Source: Leucothrix mucor DSM 2157 (GTDB lineage: Bacteria; Pseudomonadota; Gammaproteobacteria; Thiotrichales; Thiotrichaceae). From it: DNA of 64,000 nucleotides. This document shows positions 26,780-35,440 of this stretch, piece by piece. Both the position numbers and the translations under genes were made by a program. Within the stretch, counting starts at the first letter, position 1. Each line of letters begins with the position of its first letter. The DNA lies in assembly GCF_000419525.1 (NCBI RefSeq), contig NZ_ATTE01000001.1, positions 1-64,000 on the forward strand, written 5' to 3'. Below the pieces are notes generated by a model. It was not told the origin of the DNA. It ran no database searches and saw only the letters and a program-made list of their open reading frames with translations.

Positions 26780-26946
26780 TTTTCATTCCTAAAGTTACCG
26801 AAATAGCGGCGTGTAGTGTTCGATGGTTGCTTTAAATGGTGTTGTTTTAATCAATTGCAAGTAATCTTGAGAGTACCTCTGGCCTTTAAATATACAGAGG
26901 TTCATAAGGATATGCATATTGGATGCTCGAATATAAGGAACAAATA

Positions 26947-27858
26947 ATGATTACTTGCAACACATGTACCAGAACCCTTTCGCTATTATCCGTCACGCTG
27001 GCGGCTGCGCTATTGAGTCAACTGGCGGTCGCTGACAGCTCAGTGTGGAAAGCGGAAAAAGACGGAAACCATATTTACCTTGGCGGCACGATTCATGTCT
27101 TAAGCAAGGATGATTACCCGCTGCCCAAGGAATACGAACAGGCCTATAAGCAATCAGAAGCGGTTTTCTTTGAAGTTGATATTAAGAAAATGAAAGACCC
27201 GGAAACTGCGCAGTTGATCATGCCGCTGCTAATGGCTCAGGATGGGGAAACACTGGATAAGGTGTTAAAGCCTGAAACCATGGAAGCGTTGACTGCTTTT
27301 ACAAAAGCGCGCGGATTACCAATGACGGTAATCAACGGTTTTAACCCTAGTGGTGCTTATTTGATGCTGACCTCTATGGAGCTAATGGCCATGGGTATGA
27401 TCGATGCGGGCGTGGATGAGTTTTACGATACTAAAGCACGCGAGGATAAAAAGGTACTGGGCCAGATGGAAACTATTGAGGAGCAAATGTCACTCTTCGC
27501 TCGCATAGGCAAAGATGATCCTGATCAGTTGATTATGTATACCCTTCGTGATTTGGCAGAAATGCCAGCGATGATGAAGGGTATGAAAGACGCTTGGCGC
27601 TCAGGTGATCGGGCGAAGTATCGCGAACTGTTACTGGAGCCATTTGTGAAGGATTATCCGGATGCTTATGAAGCGTTGTTGGTGGAGCGGAACAATAACT
27701 GGATGCCTAAGATTGAAGCGCTGTTTGAGACGCCGGAAATTGAGCTGGTGCTGGTGGGCGCGCTGCATATGATTGGTAAGGATGGGCTGTTGCAGCAGTT
27801 GGAGAAGAAGGGATATAGGGTGGGGCCGTTTGAGGGTGAAGATCTCGTTGCTGAATGA
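26947..27858 (+). CDS. TraB/GumN-family secreted protein
   Basis: The start is ATG 26947, with AAGGA seven bases upstream; an in-frame TTG at 26923 is less likely. 303 residues with an N-terminal signal peptide ending near QLAVADS, then the TraB/GumN motifs YLGGTIHVLSKDDYPLP (GxxH) and the C-terminal VLVGALHMIGKDGLLQQL. This family (Tiki-like) is suspected to be metal-dependent peptidases outside the cytoplasm. Length is normal. Single-gene unit. Confidence 0.85.
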   Translation: MITCNTCTRTLSLLSVTLAAALLSQLAVADSSVWKAEKDGNHIYLGGTIHVLSKDDYPLPKEYEQAYKQSEAVFFEVDIKKMKDPETAQLIMPLLMAQDGETLDKVLKPETMEALTAFTKARGLPMTVINGFNPSGAYLMLTSMELMAMGMIDAGVDEFYDTKAREDKKVLGQMETIEEQMSLFARIGKDDPDQLIMYTLRDLAEMPAMMKGMKDAWRSGDRAKYRELLLEPFVKDYPDAYEALLVERNNNWMPKIEALFETPEIELVLVGALHMIGKDGLLQQLEKKGYRVGPFEGEDLVAE

Positions 27859-27972
27859 ATTCTCATTGATGGCTGGAGACTTGACATAAGGGCTCAGATG
27901 ATTCTCATCAAGCCCCCGTAGTTGCAAAATTAATAGTGATGTACGGAGGTTGCTTGCTAAAAACAGCCTTTT

Positions 27973-27998
27973 TCCTTACAATTAATAAAAAGTAAGGA
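27973..27998 (+). promoter_or_regulatory. Inverted repeat overlapping the antitoxin ribosome site
   Basis: TCCTTAC (27973-27979) and GTAAGGA (27992-27998) are perfect inverted arms with a 12-base A/T-rich loop. The right arm contains the AAGGA of the Shine-Dalgarno for the ATG at 28006. It could act as an operator for the AbrB-type antitoxin or as an mRNA hairpin hiding the ribosome site. Confidence 0.55.
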
Positions 27999-28005
27999 GT
28001 TAATT

Positions 28006-28227
28006 ATGTCATCCGCAACAATCACCAGCAAAGGTCAAACCACAATCCCCAAGGATATTCGGGATGCGTTAGACCTCCATTCAAAAGATAAAATTGAGTT
28101 CACATTGCTCCCCGATGGAACCGTCATTATGCGGGCGAAGCGACGGAGTATTCTAGAACTGCATGGTTTGTTACATTCGCCCGATAGAAAACCAATTCCT
28201 TTGGGACAAATGAGCCCTTGGAAATGA
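28006..28227 (+). CDS. AbrB/MazE-type antitoxin
   Basis: 73 residues with the swapped-hairpin AbrB DNA-binding signature: SSATITSKGQTTIPKDIRDALDL at the start, then KIEFTLLPDGTVIMRA. The short C-terminal tail (LHGLLHSPDRKPIP) would wrap the toxin. Strong ribosome site AAGGAG upstream. Its stop overlaps the start of the PIN-domain toxin by 4 nt. Such antitoxins neutralise the toxin and repress their own promoter. Confidence 0.9.
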   Translation: MSSATITSKGQTTIPKDIRDALDLHSKDKIEFTLLPDGTVIMRAKRRSILELHGLLHSPDRKPIPLGQMSPWK

Positions 28228-28628
28228 ATGCAGTGTTTGGTTTAGACACCAACGTGCTTGTTCGTTTTTTACTGAATGATGATGAAAAGCAATCTGCTAT
28301 TGCACGTGACAGAATCAAGCAGGCGATTAAAAGTGGCATACCTTTACGTATTAGTTTGCTTACAATTCTTGAAACTGAGTGGGTGTTACGCAGTTATGGA
28401 AAGTGCAGTAAAGAGACTATATTAGAAACGATGAAGTGCTTGCTAGAGTCTCGGGATGTTCAGATTGAGCAGGAAGAAACATTGGAGCAGGCGCTTTATT
28501 ATTACCGAAATCACACCGCAGACTTTGCTGACTGCTTGATGGTGAGTCGATATCAGAGAACAGGGTGTGAGGCTATGCTGACGTTTGATGAGAAAGCATC
28601 TAAATTGCCGGGCAGCCAGTTGTTGTAG
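28224..28628 (+). CDS. PIN-domain toxin (VapC-like ribonuclease)
   Basis: The start ATG 28224 overlaps the antitoxin stop (ATGA). 134 residues with the PIN acidic residues: D8 in GLDTNVLVR, Glu in ILETEWVL, and Asp residues in HTADFADCLMV, which bind Mg for RNA cleavage. The pair is a VapBC-like type II toxin-antitoxin module with an AbrB-fold antitoxin. A terminator follows directly. The RNA target is unknown. Confidence 0.9.
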   Translation: MNAVFGLDTNVLVRFLLNDDEKQSAIARDRIKQAIKSGIPLRISLLTILETEWVLRSYGKCSKETILETMKCLLESRDVQIEQEETLEQALYYYRNHTADFADCLMVSRYQRTGCEAMLTFDEKASKLPGSQLL

Positions 28629-28635
28629 CAAACAA

Positions 28636-28661
28636 GGTCTGCATATTCTCAGACCTTTTTC
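28636..28661 (+). terminator. Terminator of the toxin-antitoxin operon
   Basis: Stem AGGTCTG/CAGACCT with an 8-base loop, followed by five T, 8 bp after the toxin stop codon. Confidence 0.9.
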
Positions 28662-28715
28662 TCGGCAGATGTCAGCTACTTTCTCAGCGTAGCCTTTCTA
28701 ATTGGGCTTGTTCGG

Positions 28716-29474
28716 TCACCGTGCAATCTCACCAAGAATATTCAATCGGTTTAGCGAGCGTATTTTGCGGGCTTCATCATTATCAATTTCTTTAATAGAG
28801 TCTTCCACAAAAGCAAGGTGATGTTGTGCTGCTTCGCGCGCATCTTCCGGCCGTCCTTCTACCACCGCTTCCATCAGTGCTTTATGTTGCGTACTGAGAG
28901 GATCAAACACACGGGGAATGGTGTACAGTTTATCGAGGTTGTGCGTAATACTGTTTTGCAGCAGCTCAAACAGGCCGCGCATGACATGTAATAACACCAG
29001 ATTATGCGAGGCTTCGACGATCGATAAATGGAAGGCGGCATCGGCGCGCGCTTCATCCATGGGATCTTTGCTGCCATGCACCTTGATCATGGTTTCATAG
29101 TTTTCACGTATCTTGGCTTTGTCTTCGTCGGTAGCACGCAGCGCGGCATAAAACGCGGCATTGCCTTCTAAGGCATGGCGAATTTCCAATACATCGAAAC
29201 GGTATTCGGGATTCTCCCGAAACATGGCAACCATGGGATCATTGAAGTTGGTTGATACCGAGTTTTTCACAAAGGTTCCACCGCCGGGACGAGTGAATAA
29301 CAAACCTTTGCTAATCAGTTTTTGTATGCCCTCACGCAAGGAGGGGCGGGATACTTCGAAGCGCTCAGCAAGTGTGCGTTCGGCGGGCAAACGATCGCCA
29401 GGTTGCAAGCTACCATCAGCAATCATGCTTTCAAGCTGGTCTGCGATGCGCTCAGATAAGCGTGGTTTTTTCAT
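28716..29474 (-). CDS. GntR/FadR-family regulator (FCD domain)
   Basis: I set the start at ATG 29474, with GAGG six bases upstream; in-frame codons further upstream would run through the operator. 252 residues. The winged HTH (LSERIADQLESMIADGSLQPGDRLPAERTLAE, then SRPSLREGIQKL) is followed by an all-helical FCD effector domain of the LldR/GlcC/PdhR type with metal/ligand-binding His residues (FHLSIVEASHN, HNLDKL, QHKALMEAV). It is divergent from a D-lactate-type dehydrogenase, which it probably controls in response to the 2-hydroxyacid substrate. Confidence 0.9.
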   Translation of the reverse strand: MKKPRLSERIADQLESMIADGSLQPGDRLPAERTLAERFEVSRPSLREGIQKLISKGLLFTRPGGGTFVKNSVSTNFNDPMVAMFRENPEYRFDVLEIRHALEGNAAFYAALRATDEDKAKIRENYETMIKVHGSKDPMDEARADAAFHLSIVEASHNLVLLHVMRGLFELLQNSITHNLDKLYTIPRVFDPLSTQHKALMEAVVEGRPEDAREAAQHHLAFVEDSIKEIDNDEARKIRSLNRLNILGEIAR

Positions 29475-29486
29475 GACTTCCTCGTT

Positions 29487-29501
29487 ATTGGTCTTACCAA
29501 T
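29487..29501. promoter_or_regulatory. Candidate GntR/FadR operator
   Basis: ATTGGTCTTACCAAT is a perfect inverted repeat around CTT and matches the FCD-type consensus TNGTNNNACNA. It lies 12 bp upstream of the regulator's own start codon, so autorepression is expected. Confidence 0.75.
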
Positions 29502-29686
29502 TGATAGGGCCATTCTAATAACTTCGTCAATTGATTGCAAGCAGATCGCAGGGTGTTTTCTTCAGTCTACTGGAGGTTATATTGAGCTTTAATAATTGTT
29601 ATATATACCTATTTACTGCTAAGTGTTTGATTTCTTCAATTGACTTAGTAGTGATGAATAGTCGAAAATGATTGAACTGACCAATT

Positions 29687-29707
29687 TACCAATAAGTGGA
29701 ATTGGTA
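29687..29707. promoter_or_regulatory. Second inverted repeat in the regulator/dehydrogenase intergenic region
   Basis: TACCAAT, seven spacer bases, then ATTGGTA: the same half-sites as at 29487-29501 but everted and more widely spaced. It lies 100 bp upstream of the dehydrogenase start and may be a second binding region that controls the plus-strand promoter. The rest of the 331-bp region is A/T-rich, with no gene. Confidence 0.5.
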
Positions 29708-29805
29708 ATATTTTTTAGTCGCTATCGGTGCCTTGATCATTAGATCAGTAATGACGGTAAGCTGTGGCTAAAAACGGACAATATTGCGATTTGGAGTGAT
29801 GGAAA

Positions 29806-32634
29806 ATGAAGACTGCTAACTATGATGTATTTTGTCGTGAACTCGAAACTTGGGTTCCATCCTCACGCCAATATCGGGATGATCTACATCGCCTGACTTA
29901 CGGAACGGATGCCAGCTTTTATCGGCTCATTCCGGAAGTCGTGGTTAAAGTCGTTGATGAGTCCGAGATTGTTGCGCTGATTAAGTTGGCCAATAAGCAC
30001 CAATTAGCCGTCACCTTCCGCGCCGCCGGTACCAGTCTCTCAGGGCAGGCAGTAACGGATTCCGTATTGGTTGTACTTGAAGGCAATAGCTGGCGCGACT
30101 ATGAAATACTCAATGGCGGCAGCCAGATTCGTTTGCAGCCCGGCATTATCGGCGCACAAGCTAATAAGTACCTAGCACCCCTTGGGCGTAAAATCGGTCC
30201 AGATCCTGCTTCCATCGCAGCGGCTAAAATCGGTGGTATCGCCGCTAATAATGCCAGTGGCATGTGCTGCGGTACCGCGCAAAACAGCTATCAAACTCTG
30301 GTCGGCATGCGCATTGTATTTGCAGATGGTAGCGTACTGGATACGCGTGATGATGCCAGTTGCGAAGCCTTTGCCAAGTCACATCCTGAGTTATTAGATG
30401 GCTTGCGCAATATGGCCCTGCAAGTGAAGTCAGATACCACGCTACGCGATAAAATCCATCATAAATTCCGCCTGAAAAATACCACCGGCTACAGCTTAAA
30501 CGCGCTAGTGGATTATGAAGAGCCGATTGATATTTTGCAGCATCTGATGATTGGCTCCGAAGGTACTTTGGGCTTTATCTCCGACATTACCTATAACACT
30601 GTGCCTGATCACGCAAACAAAGCCACGGCATTGGTGTTATTCCCCAATATCGAAGCGGCGTGTAATGGCGTGGCGGCGTTAAAATCGCAACCCGTCGATG
30701 CGGTTGAGCTGATGGATCGCGCCGGTTTGCGCTCGGTAGAAGATAAGCCTGGTATGCCCGCGCACTTAAAAGCGTTGGATAATGAGGCGGCTTGTTTGCT
30801 GATCGATGTACGCGGTGAAACACCGGCTGCCTTGGCTGAGAAAATCGCCGTTGTGCAAGCCACTTTAGCTGAGCACGATTTATTGATGCCCGCCGAGTTC
30901 AGCACTGACCCTACTGAATACGCGCGCCTGTGGAATATCCGTAAAGGTCTATTCCCCGCCGTTGGTGCCGTGCGTGAAAAAGGCACGACCGTTATTATCG
31001 AAGATGTGGCTTTCCCAATGGAGTATTTGGCGCAAGGTACCCGTGAGTTGCAGGCGCTTTTCCTTAAGTACAATTATAGCGAGGCGATTATTTTCGGGCA
31101 TGCGCTGGAAGGTAATCTGCACTTTGTATTCACGCAGGATTTTAGTACCCAAGCTGAAGTCGATCGCTACGCAGGCTTTATGCACGATGTGGCAGAGCTG
31201 GTGGCCGTTAAATACGGTGGCTCACTTAAAGCAGAGCACGGCACCGGCCGCAATATGGCACCATTTGTGGAAATGGAATGGGGCAAAGATGCCTACCAAT
31301 TGATGTGGACATTGAAGGGCTTGTTTGATCCGTCAAACCTGCTCAATCCTGGCGTTATTTTGAATGAAGATGCGGATGTGCATCTTAAAAACCTGAAGCC
31401 AATGCCGGCTGCTAATGACTTGGTAGACCGCTGTATTGAGTGTGGATTCTGTGAGCCAATTTGCCCATCACGGCATCTAACGCTCACGCCTCGCCAACGG
31501 ATTGTCGCCGTGCGCGAACAGGCGCGTTTACTGGCAGAAGGATTGGATGACTCGGCCAAAATCTGGGCAAGTGCATTAGATTATGATGCGATTGATACCT
31601 GTGCAGTGGATGGTTTATGCGCCACGCGTTGTCCGGTGAATATCAATACTGGCGAGCTAATGCGTGAGCTGCGTACCGATCGCCATGGCAATTTGGCAAA
31701 CAAAGTTGCAACCACCGCAGGCAACAGCATGGGCGCTTTAACTGCAGCCACACGCGTTGGTTTAAAGTCGGCTGATCTGGCCTATAAAATTTTGGGTGAG
31801 AAAAAACTAAGTAGCGTAAGCAAAGGTGTAAATAAAGTGAGTGCTGGTAGCATTCCCGTTTGGCACCCTTATATGCCGCGCGGCGCAAAGTCGTTTGAAG
31901 CAAAAAGTGCAGGGCCGTCAGCGAGTATGGTTGGCAACGGCAAGGTGGTTTATTTCCCAGCCTGCGTCACGCGTAGTATGAGCACGTCGGTAAATGATTC
32001 AGAAACTCGTGATTTGCGCGCGGTCATGGACTCATTGCTGCAAAAAGCGGGCTTTAGTTCGGTGATCCCGCCATCGGTGGATAAGTTGTGCTGCGGTATG
32101 CCATTTGCCAGCAAAGGATATCCAGATGCGGCAAATACTTCGGTTGAGCAGTTGGAAGCCGTACTTTGGGAGGCCAGCGAGCAGGGTAAATATCCGGTGC
32201 TGTGTGATACCAGCCCTTGCACCTTGCGCATGATTGAACAATTCACCAAGCCGATTAAAGTGTTTGAAACAGCCGGTTTCATCGAGCAGTATTTGTTGCC
32301 ACATTTGGAGCTTAAGCAAAAAGAGCAATCTATTGCGCTCCACATCACTTGCAGTGCTCGTAAAATGGGACTGGATGCGACTTTGCGCAAACTGACTGGC
32401 TTGTGTGCCAAACAAGTTATCGAACCTGAAGAAGAGGGCTGTTGTGGCTTTGCGGGTGATAAAGGCTTTAGTGTGCCCGAGCTGAATGCCGCTGCGTTGA
32501 CGCGCTTAAAGCAGCAATTACCAGATGACTGCACACAAGGCGTCAGTAACAGCCGCACTTGTGAAATTGGTTTGTCCTTACATTCTGGTCGGCAATATCA
32601 TTCTATTGCTTACTTGGTGGACGATTGCAGCTAG
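29806..32634 (+). CDS. FAD/Fe-S D-lactate (2-hydroxyacid) dehydrogenase, GlcD-GlcF fusion type
   Basis: 942 residues. The N-terminal FAD-binding PCMH domain (about 40-270) has the pattern FRAAGTSLSGQAVTDSVLV and IGGIAANNASGMCCGT. An FAD oxidase C-terminal domain (about 280-530) contains the substrate-site HALEGNLHF and KAEHGTGRNMAP. Two [4Fe-4S] motifs (CIECGFCEPICPS near 543 and CAVDGLCATRCPV near 605) follow. Two CCG domains (CCGMPF, CCGFAGD) complete it. This is the Dld-II-type quinone-linked D-lactate dehydrogenase layout; D-2-hydroxyglutarate or glycolate are alternatives. A divergent FCD-type GntR regulator favours a 2-hydroxyacid. No lactate permease is adjacent. Confidence 0.87.
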   Translation: MKTANYDVFCRELETWVPSSRQYRDDLHRLTYGTDASFYRLIPEVVVKVVDESEIVALIKLANKHQLAVTFRAAGTSLSGQAVTDSVLVVLEGNSWRDYEILNGGSQIRLQPGIIGAQANKYLAPLGRKIGPDPASIAAAKIGGIAANNASGMCCGTAQNSYQTLVGMRIVFADGSVLDTRDDASCEAFAKSHPELLDGLRNMALQVKSDTTLRDKIHHKFRLKNTTGYSLNALVDYEEPIDILQHLMIGSEGTLGFISDITYNTVPDHANKATALVLFPNIEAACNGVAALKSQPVDAVELMDRAGLRSVEDKPGMPAHLKALDNEAACLLIDVRGETPAALAEKIAVVQATLAEHDLLMPAEFSTDPTEYARLWNIRKGLFPAVGAVREKGTTVIIEDVAFPMEYLAQGTRELQALFLKYNYSEAIIFGHALEGNLHFVFTQDFSTQAEVDRYAGFMHDVAELVAVKYGGSLKAEHGTGRNMAPFVEMEWGKDAYQLMWTLKGLFDPSNLLNPGVILNEDADVHLKNLKPMPAANDLVDRCIECGFCEPICPSRHLTLTPRQRIVAVREQARLLAEGLDDSAKIWASALDYDAIDTCAVDGLCATRCPVNINTGELMRELRTDRHGNLANKVATTAGNSMGALTAATRVGLKSADLAYKILGEKKLSSVSKGVNKVSAGSIPVWHPYMPRGAKSFEAKSAGPSASMVGNGKVVYFPACVTRSMSTSVNDSETRDLRAVMDSLLQKAGFSSVIPPSVDKLCCGMPFASKGYPDAANTSVEQLEAVLWEASEQGKYPVLCDTSPCTLRMIEQFTKPIKVFETAGFIEQYLLPHLELKQKEQSIALHITCSARKMGLDATLRKLTGLCAKQVIEPEEEGCCGFAGDKGFSVPELNAAALTRLKQQLPDDCTQGVSNSRTCEIGLSLHSGRQYHSIAYLVDDCS

Positions 32635-32810
32635 TAGTGCTGAAACAATGGACAGCAGCTTGCCTGTGAATGCGTGATATCTGGCAGTAATTGAGTTAAA
32701 GTGAATACACCGAACTGGGCTGATTGATAAATAAAAATAATGGGGAGCCGGTCACTCATGGAGTGATGGTTAAAATTCCTTATAAAAAGTGTATAGAGGT
32801 GTTTCACACA

Positions 32811-33263
32811 ATGACTGCCAGTCAATTCCAAGCAAAATCCGAGCTTTTGGAGCGGATACAGCGCGTGTTTAAACGAGAAGAGACCGGAATGCTAACCGTG
32901 CTCACAGATAACAATCGCTCGGTGATGATGCGTTTTACCGCTGGTGAACTGACCAGTGCGCGTTGTCGAAGCTGGGATGTTGCCAATACTATTGAGGCGT
33001 TGCTAGAGGCTAAAACAGTCAAATATACCTTTACCGCTGGCTTATCTGAGGACAAAGCGCCAATCATGGGTGCGCAAGATTTTATGGATGCTATTTCAAT
33101 GGGCGAAGAGCCTTTAGAAGTGGTTAGTGAGGTGGTTGACGAAGTCGTTACAGGCGTCGTGACAGAGGTTGTCACCGAAACGGTAAGCGACTCAGCAGCA
33201 GAGCCAGAGCAGGAAAAGCCCAAGCTCGATAAGCGTACCGCAACCCGTATGAATTTATTCTGA
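32811..33263 (+). CDS. Hypothetical protein, possible DUF4388-like N-terminal domain
   Basis: The best start is ATG 32811 (MTASQFQAKSELLERIQ), with AGAGG about 11 bases upstream; in-frame codons from 32724 are possible. 150 residues. The first 90 (GMLTVLTDNNRSVMMRFTAGELTSARC) resemble small regulatory domains of the DUF4388/PATAN type, but this is a weak match by eye. A low-complexity Glu/Val/Thr stretch (EVVSEVVDEVVTGVVTEVVT) and an acidic/basic tail follow. Its 3' end overlaps the convergent diguanylate cyclase gene by 9 bp. Confidence 0.5.
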   Translation: MTASQFQAKSELLERIQRVFKREETGMLTVLTDNNRSVMMRFTAGELTSARCRSWDVANTIEALLEAKTVKYTFTAGLSEDKAPIMGAQDFMDAISMGEEPLEVVSEVVDEVVTGVVTEVVTETVSDSAAEPEQEKPKLDKRTATRMNLF

Positions 33264-35435
33264 TTCGTGTAGTTTGCTGCTTGGGGTAGGGTTCAGGGTT
33301 TCATAATGAACCACCTGATTCCTGCCAGCGGCTTTAGCCTGATAGAGGGCTTTATCTGCGAAGTCGATACTCGCCTTTAAGCTTAAGCCTTCCGTATTGT
33401 GAATAGTATACACACCCGCACTAATACTAACTCTTGCCGCCACGGGCGATGATTTGTGTTCTATTGCTCGTGCCCAGATATTTTGCCGCATTTTTTCAGC
33501 TTGTCGGGTGGCCGAATCAGCCGGAGTATTCGGCAAAATAATCATAAACTCTTCGCCGCCATAGCGAGCAGATAGATCAACTTCCCGTGTGAAGCTGTTT
33601 TTAATCCCCAGCGCAACTTGCCTTAAACACTCATCGCCTTCGAGGTGGCCATAGGTGTCGTTGTAGTTCTTAAAATAATCAATATCGCACAGAATAAAGC
33701 TCAGTGGGTTATCCGGCTGGCGCTTAGCACGCTTCCATTCCAGCTGTAGTGTTTCATCTAAATGACGGCGATTCGCAAGCCCGGTTAAAGCATCGCGACG
33801 GTTCTGTTCTTCCAGCTGCTCGTGGGCTATTTGTAACTCGCCATAGGCTTCGTTTAGCTCGGCTTCGTGTTGTTTGCGCTCGGTAATGTCGCGCACGATA
33901 CCGGTGTATTGCAGGCCTTGCTGAGTGACTACCTTTGAGATCGATAGCTCCAGTGGAATGAGTTTGCCATTGCGGTGTAAGCCATCAGTTTCCAGCTCAT
34001 TATTGACCTGGCGGATATTGAGGTTGTCATCCAGTAAGAATTTTATCGCTTCAATATGGCTTGTATGATTGTCTTCAGGAACCAAGGAGATGACTGACGT
34101 GCCAATCATTTGATTTTGACTGTAGCCAAAAATCCGCTCGGCAGCGGAGTTAAAGTTGGTAATCGTACCTGTTTTATCGGTTGAGATAATACCTTCGACC
34201 GCATTATCCACAACCAGTCTGAGTCGGGCCTCATTGTCGATCAACGTTTTACGTTCGCGGTATGCCACAATCAATTGCGCGAGTGTTTGCAGCAAGACTT
34301 CCAGCTCACTAAACACCGATTGGCTAAAGCTTCGCTCATTGTTTACAAGGCACAAAATACCGACAAACTGGTAACCTGTGTACAGTGGAAGCCCTAGGAA
34401 ATTATTGACGGTTTTATCATCGCCCAGAGAAAAGCCTAAGGTGTCATTCGGGATGCTGGGGCCATTATCAATCAGCGGCTTACCGGTTGCCATTACTTGA
34501 CCTAACAACGAGTTCGACTTGCCAAGTTGTTGCTTATCATCATTTGAGGTTTTGATGATGGTATTGCCGGAGTAAAAATGAATTTTATTGTTAATTGATA
34601 AAGGGGCGATATAAGGCTGCTTCTGATTATCCAGCATTAGCTCGCCAATCAGGCCTTCACTGCAATGAGTGAGCCCTAAAATCCGAGCCTTAAGTTCTAA
34701 GAAAACGTGTCCCGCATCTTGCTCAGAAATGAATTTGCTTTGTACAAAACGAATAGCATCCTGAATGTCAGAATAATGGCCCATTTCCAGATCACGCTCA
34801 TGGATCTTGTGCTGCATGGTCTCTAGCGATTTACCGAGTAATCCCACCTCATCTTTGGTGTGGATGACAGGTCGCGACTGGTAGTCACCACTGGCAATTC
34901 TGTCGGCGAAGTTGGCCAGTTTGACCATTGGCTTACGAATAAAAGCGTCGAGAAAGACCGACATCGCCAGAAAAATAACGAATAAAACCAGCATGATCGA
35001 ATGCTGTATTTGTGTGACGTAATCGACTTCTTCCTGAATCGTTAGATGAAGATCCAGTTTCAGCTGTATCGTGGCATACAGCTTGCCATTGAAGATCACA
35101 TCACGATTCAGTGATTCCAGTGCAATATCCTGAGGGAGGTAACGCTCAGACAGTGGATAAATCCGAATATTATCCACATTAAATAACGATAGCGCGTACC
35201 AATGCTTACGCTCTGCCAGAACCGTATCCAGCGTGCTGTACACATTAGCCAAGTCACTTTCTAAGAGATCCGGTAGTAATGCTGTAGACAGCAAATCGAT
35301 GTAAGTTGACTCTTGCTCGATCTGTTTGCTCTTAGCCAATTCGACATAGCTAGGAATCATATACAGCGAGCTATAAGCGTAAACAGCAGCCAGTAACAGG
35401 GCAAAGGGTAAGATGAGTTTAAGGCGCAGATTCAT
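33255..35435 (-). CDS. Membrane diguanylate cyclase (HAMP-GAF-PAS-GGDEF), paralogue
   Basis: 726 residues with the same order as the enzyme at 20022-22181: helix 1 (about 5-24), periplasmic sensor, helix 2 (about 145-165), HAMP, GAF (FLGLPLYTGYQFVGILCLVN), PAS (AVEGIISTDKTGTITNFNSA) and GGDEF. The active site is GGEEF (626-630) with an I-site REVD five residues upstream. Unlike its paralogue it lies 5 bp downstream of a PhnD-like periplasmic binding protein gene, so its periplasmic domain may read that protein's ligand state. Confidence 0.93.
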   Translation of the reverse strand: MNLRLKLILPFALLLAAVYAYSSLYMIPSYVELAKSKQIEQESTYIDLLSTALLPDLLESDLANVYSTLDTVLAERKHWYALSLFNVDNIRIYPLSERYLPQDIALESLNRDVIFNGKLYATIQLKLDLHLTIQEEVDYVTQIQHSIMLVLFVIFLAMSVFLDAFIRKPMVKLANFADRIASGDYQSRPVIHTKDEVGLLGKSLETMQHKIHERDLEMGHYSDIQDAIRFVQSKFISEQDAGHVFLELKARILGLTHCSEGLIGELMLDNQKQPYIAPLSINNKIHFYSGNTIIKTSNDDKQQLGKSNSLLGQVMATGKPLIDNGPSIPNDTLGFSLGDDKTVNNFLGLPLYTGYQFVGILCLVNNERSFSQSVFSELEVLLQTLAQLIVAYRERKTLIDNEARLRLVVDNAVEGIISTDKTGTITNFNSAAERIFGYSQNQMIGTSVISLVPEDNHTSHIEAIKFLLDDNLNIRQVNNELETDGLHRNGKLIPLELSISKVVTQQGLQYTGIVRDITERKQHEAELNEAYGELQIAHEQLEEQNRRDALTGLANRRHLDETLQLEWKRAKRQPDNPLSFILCDIDYFKNYNDTYGHLEGDECLRQVALGIKNSFTREVDLSARYGGEEFMIILPNTPADSATRQAEKMRQNIWARAIEHKSSPVAARVSISAGVYTIHNTEGLSLKASIDFADKALYQAKAAGRNQVVHYETLNPTPSSKLHESE

Positions 35436-35440
35436 GTCAC

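Noticed and set aside
27889-27918. Hairpin after the TraB/GumN gene (GGCT..GATGA..TCATC..AGCC)
   Set aside because: The stem has mismatches and there is no T-run, so it is not called as a terminator.
31950-32558. Long minus-strand frames inside the dehydrogenase gene
   Set aside because: They are shadows of codon bias in the 942-residue dehydrogenase, which has full FAD and Fe-S motifs.
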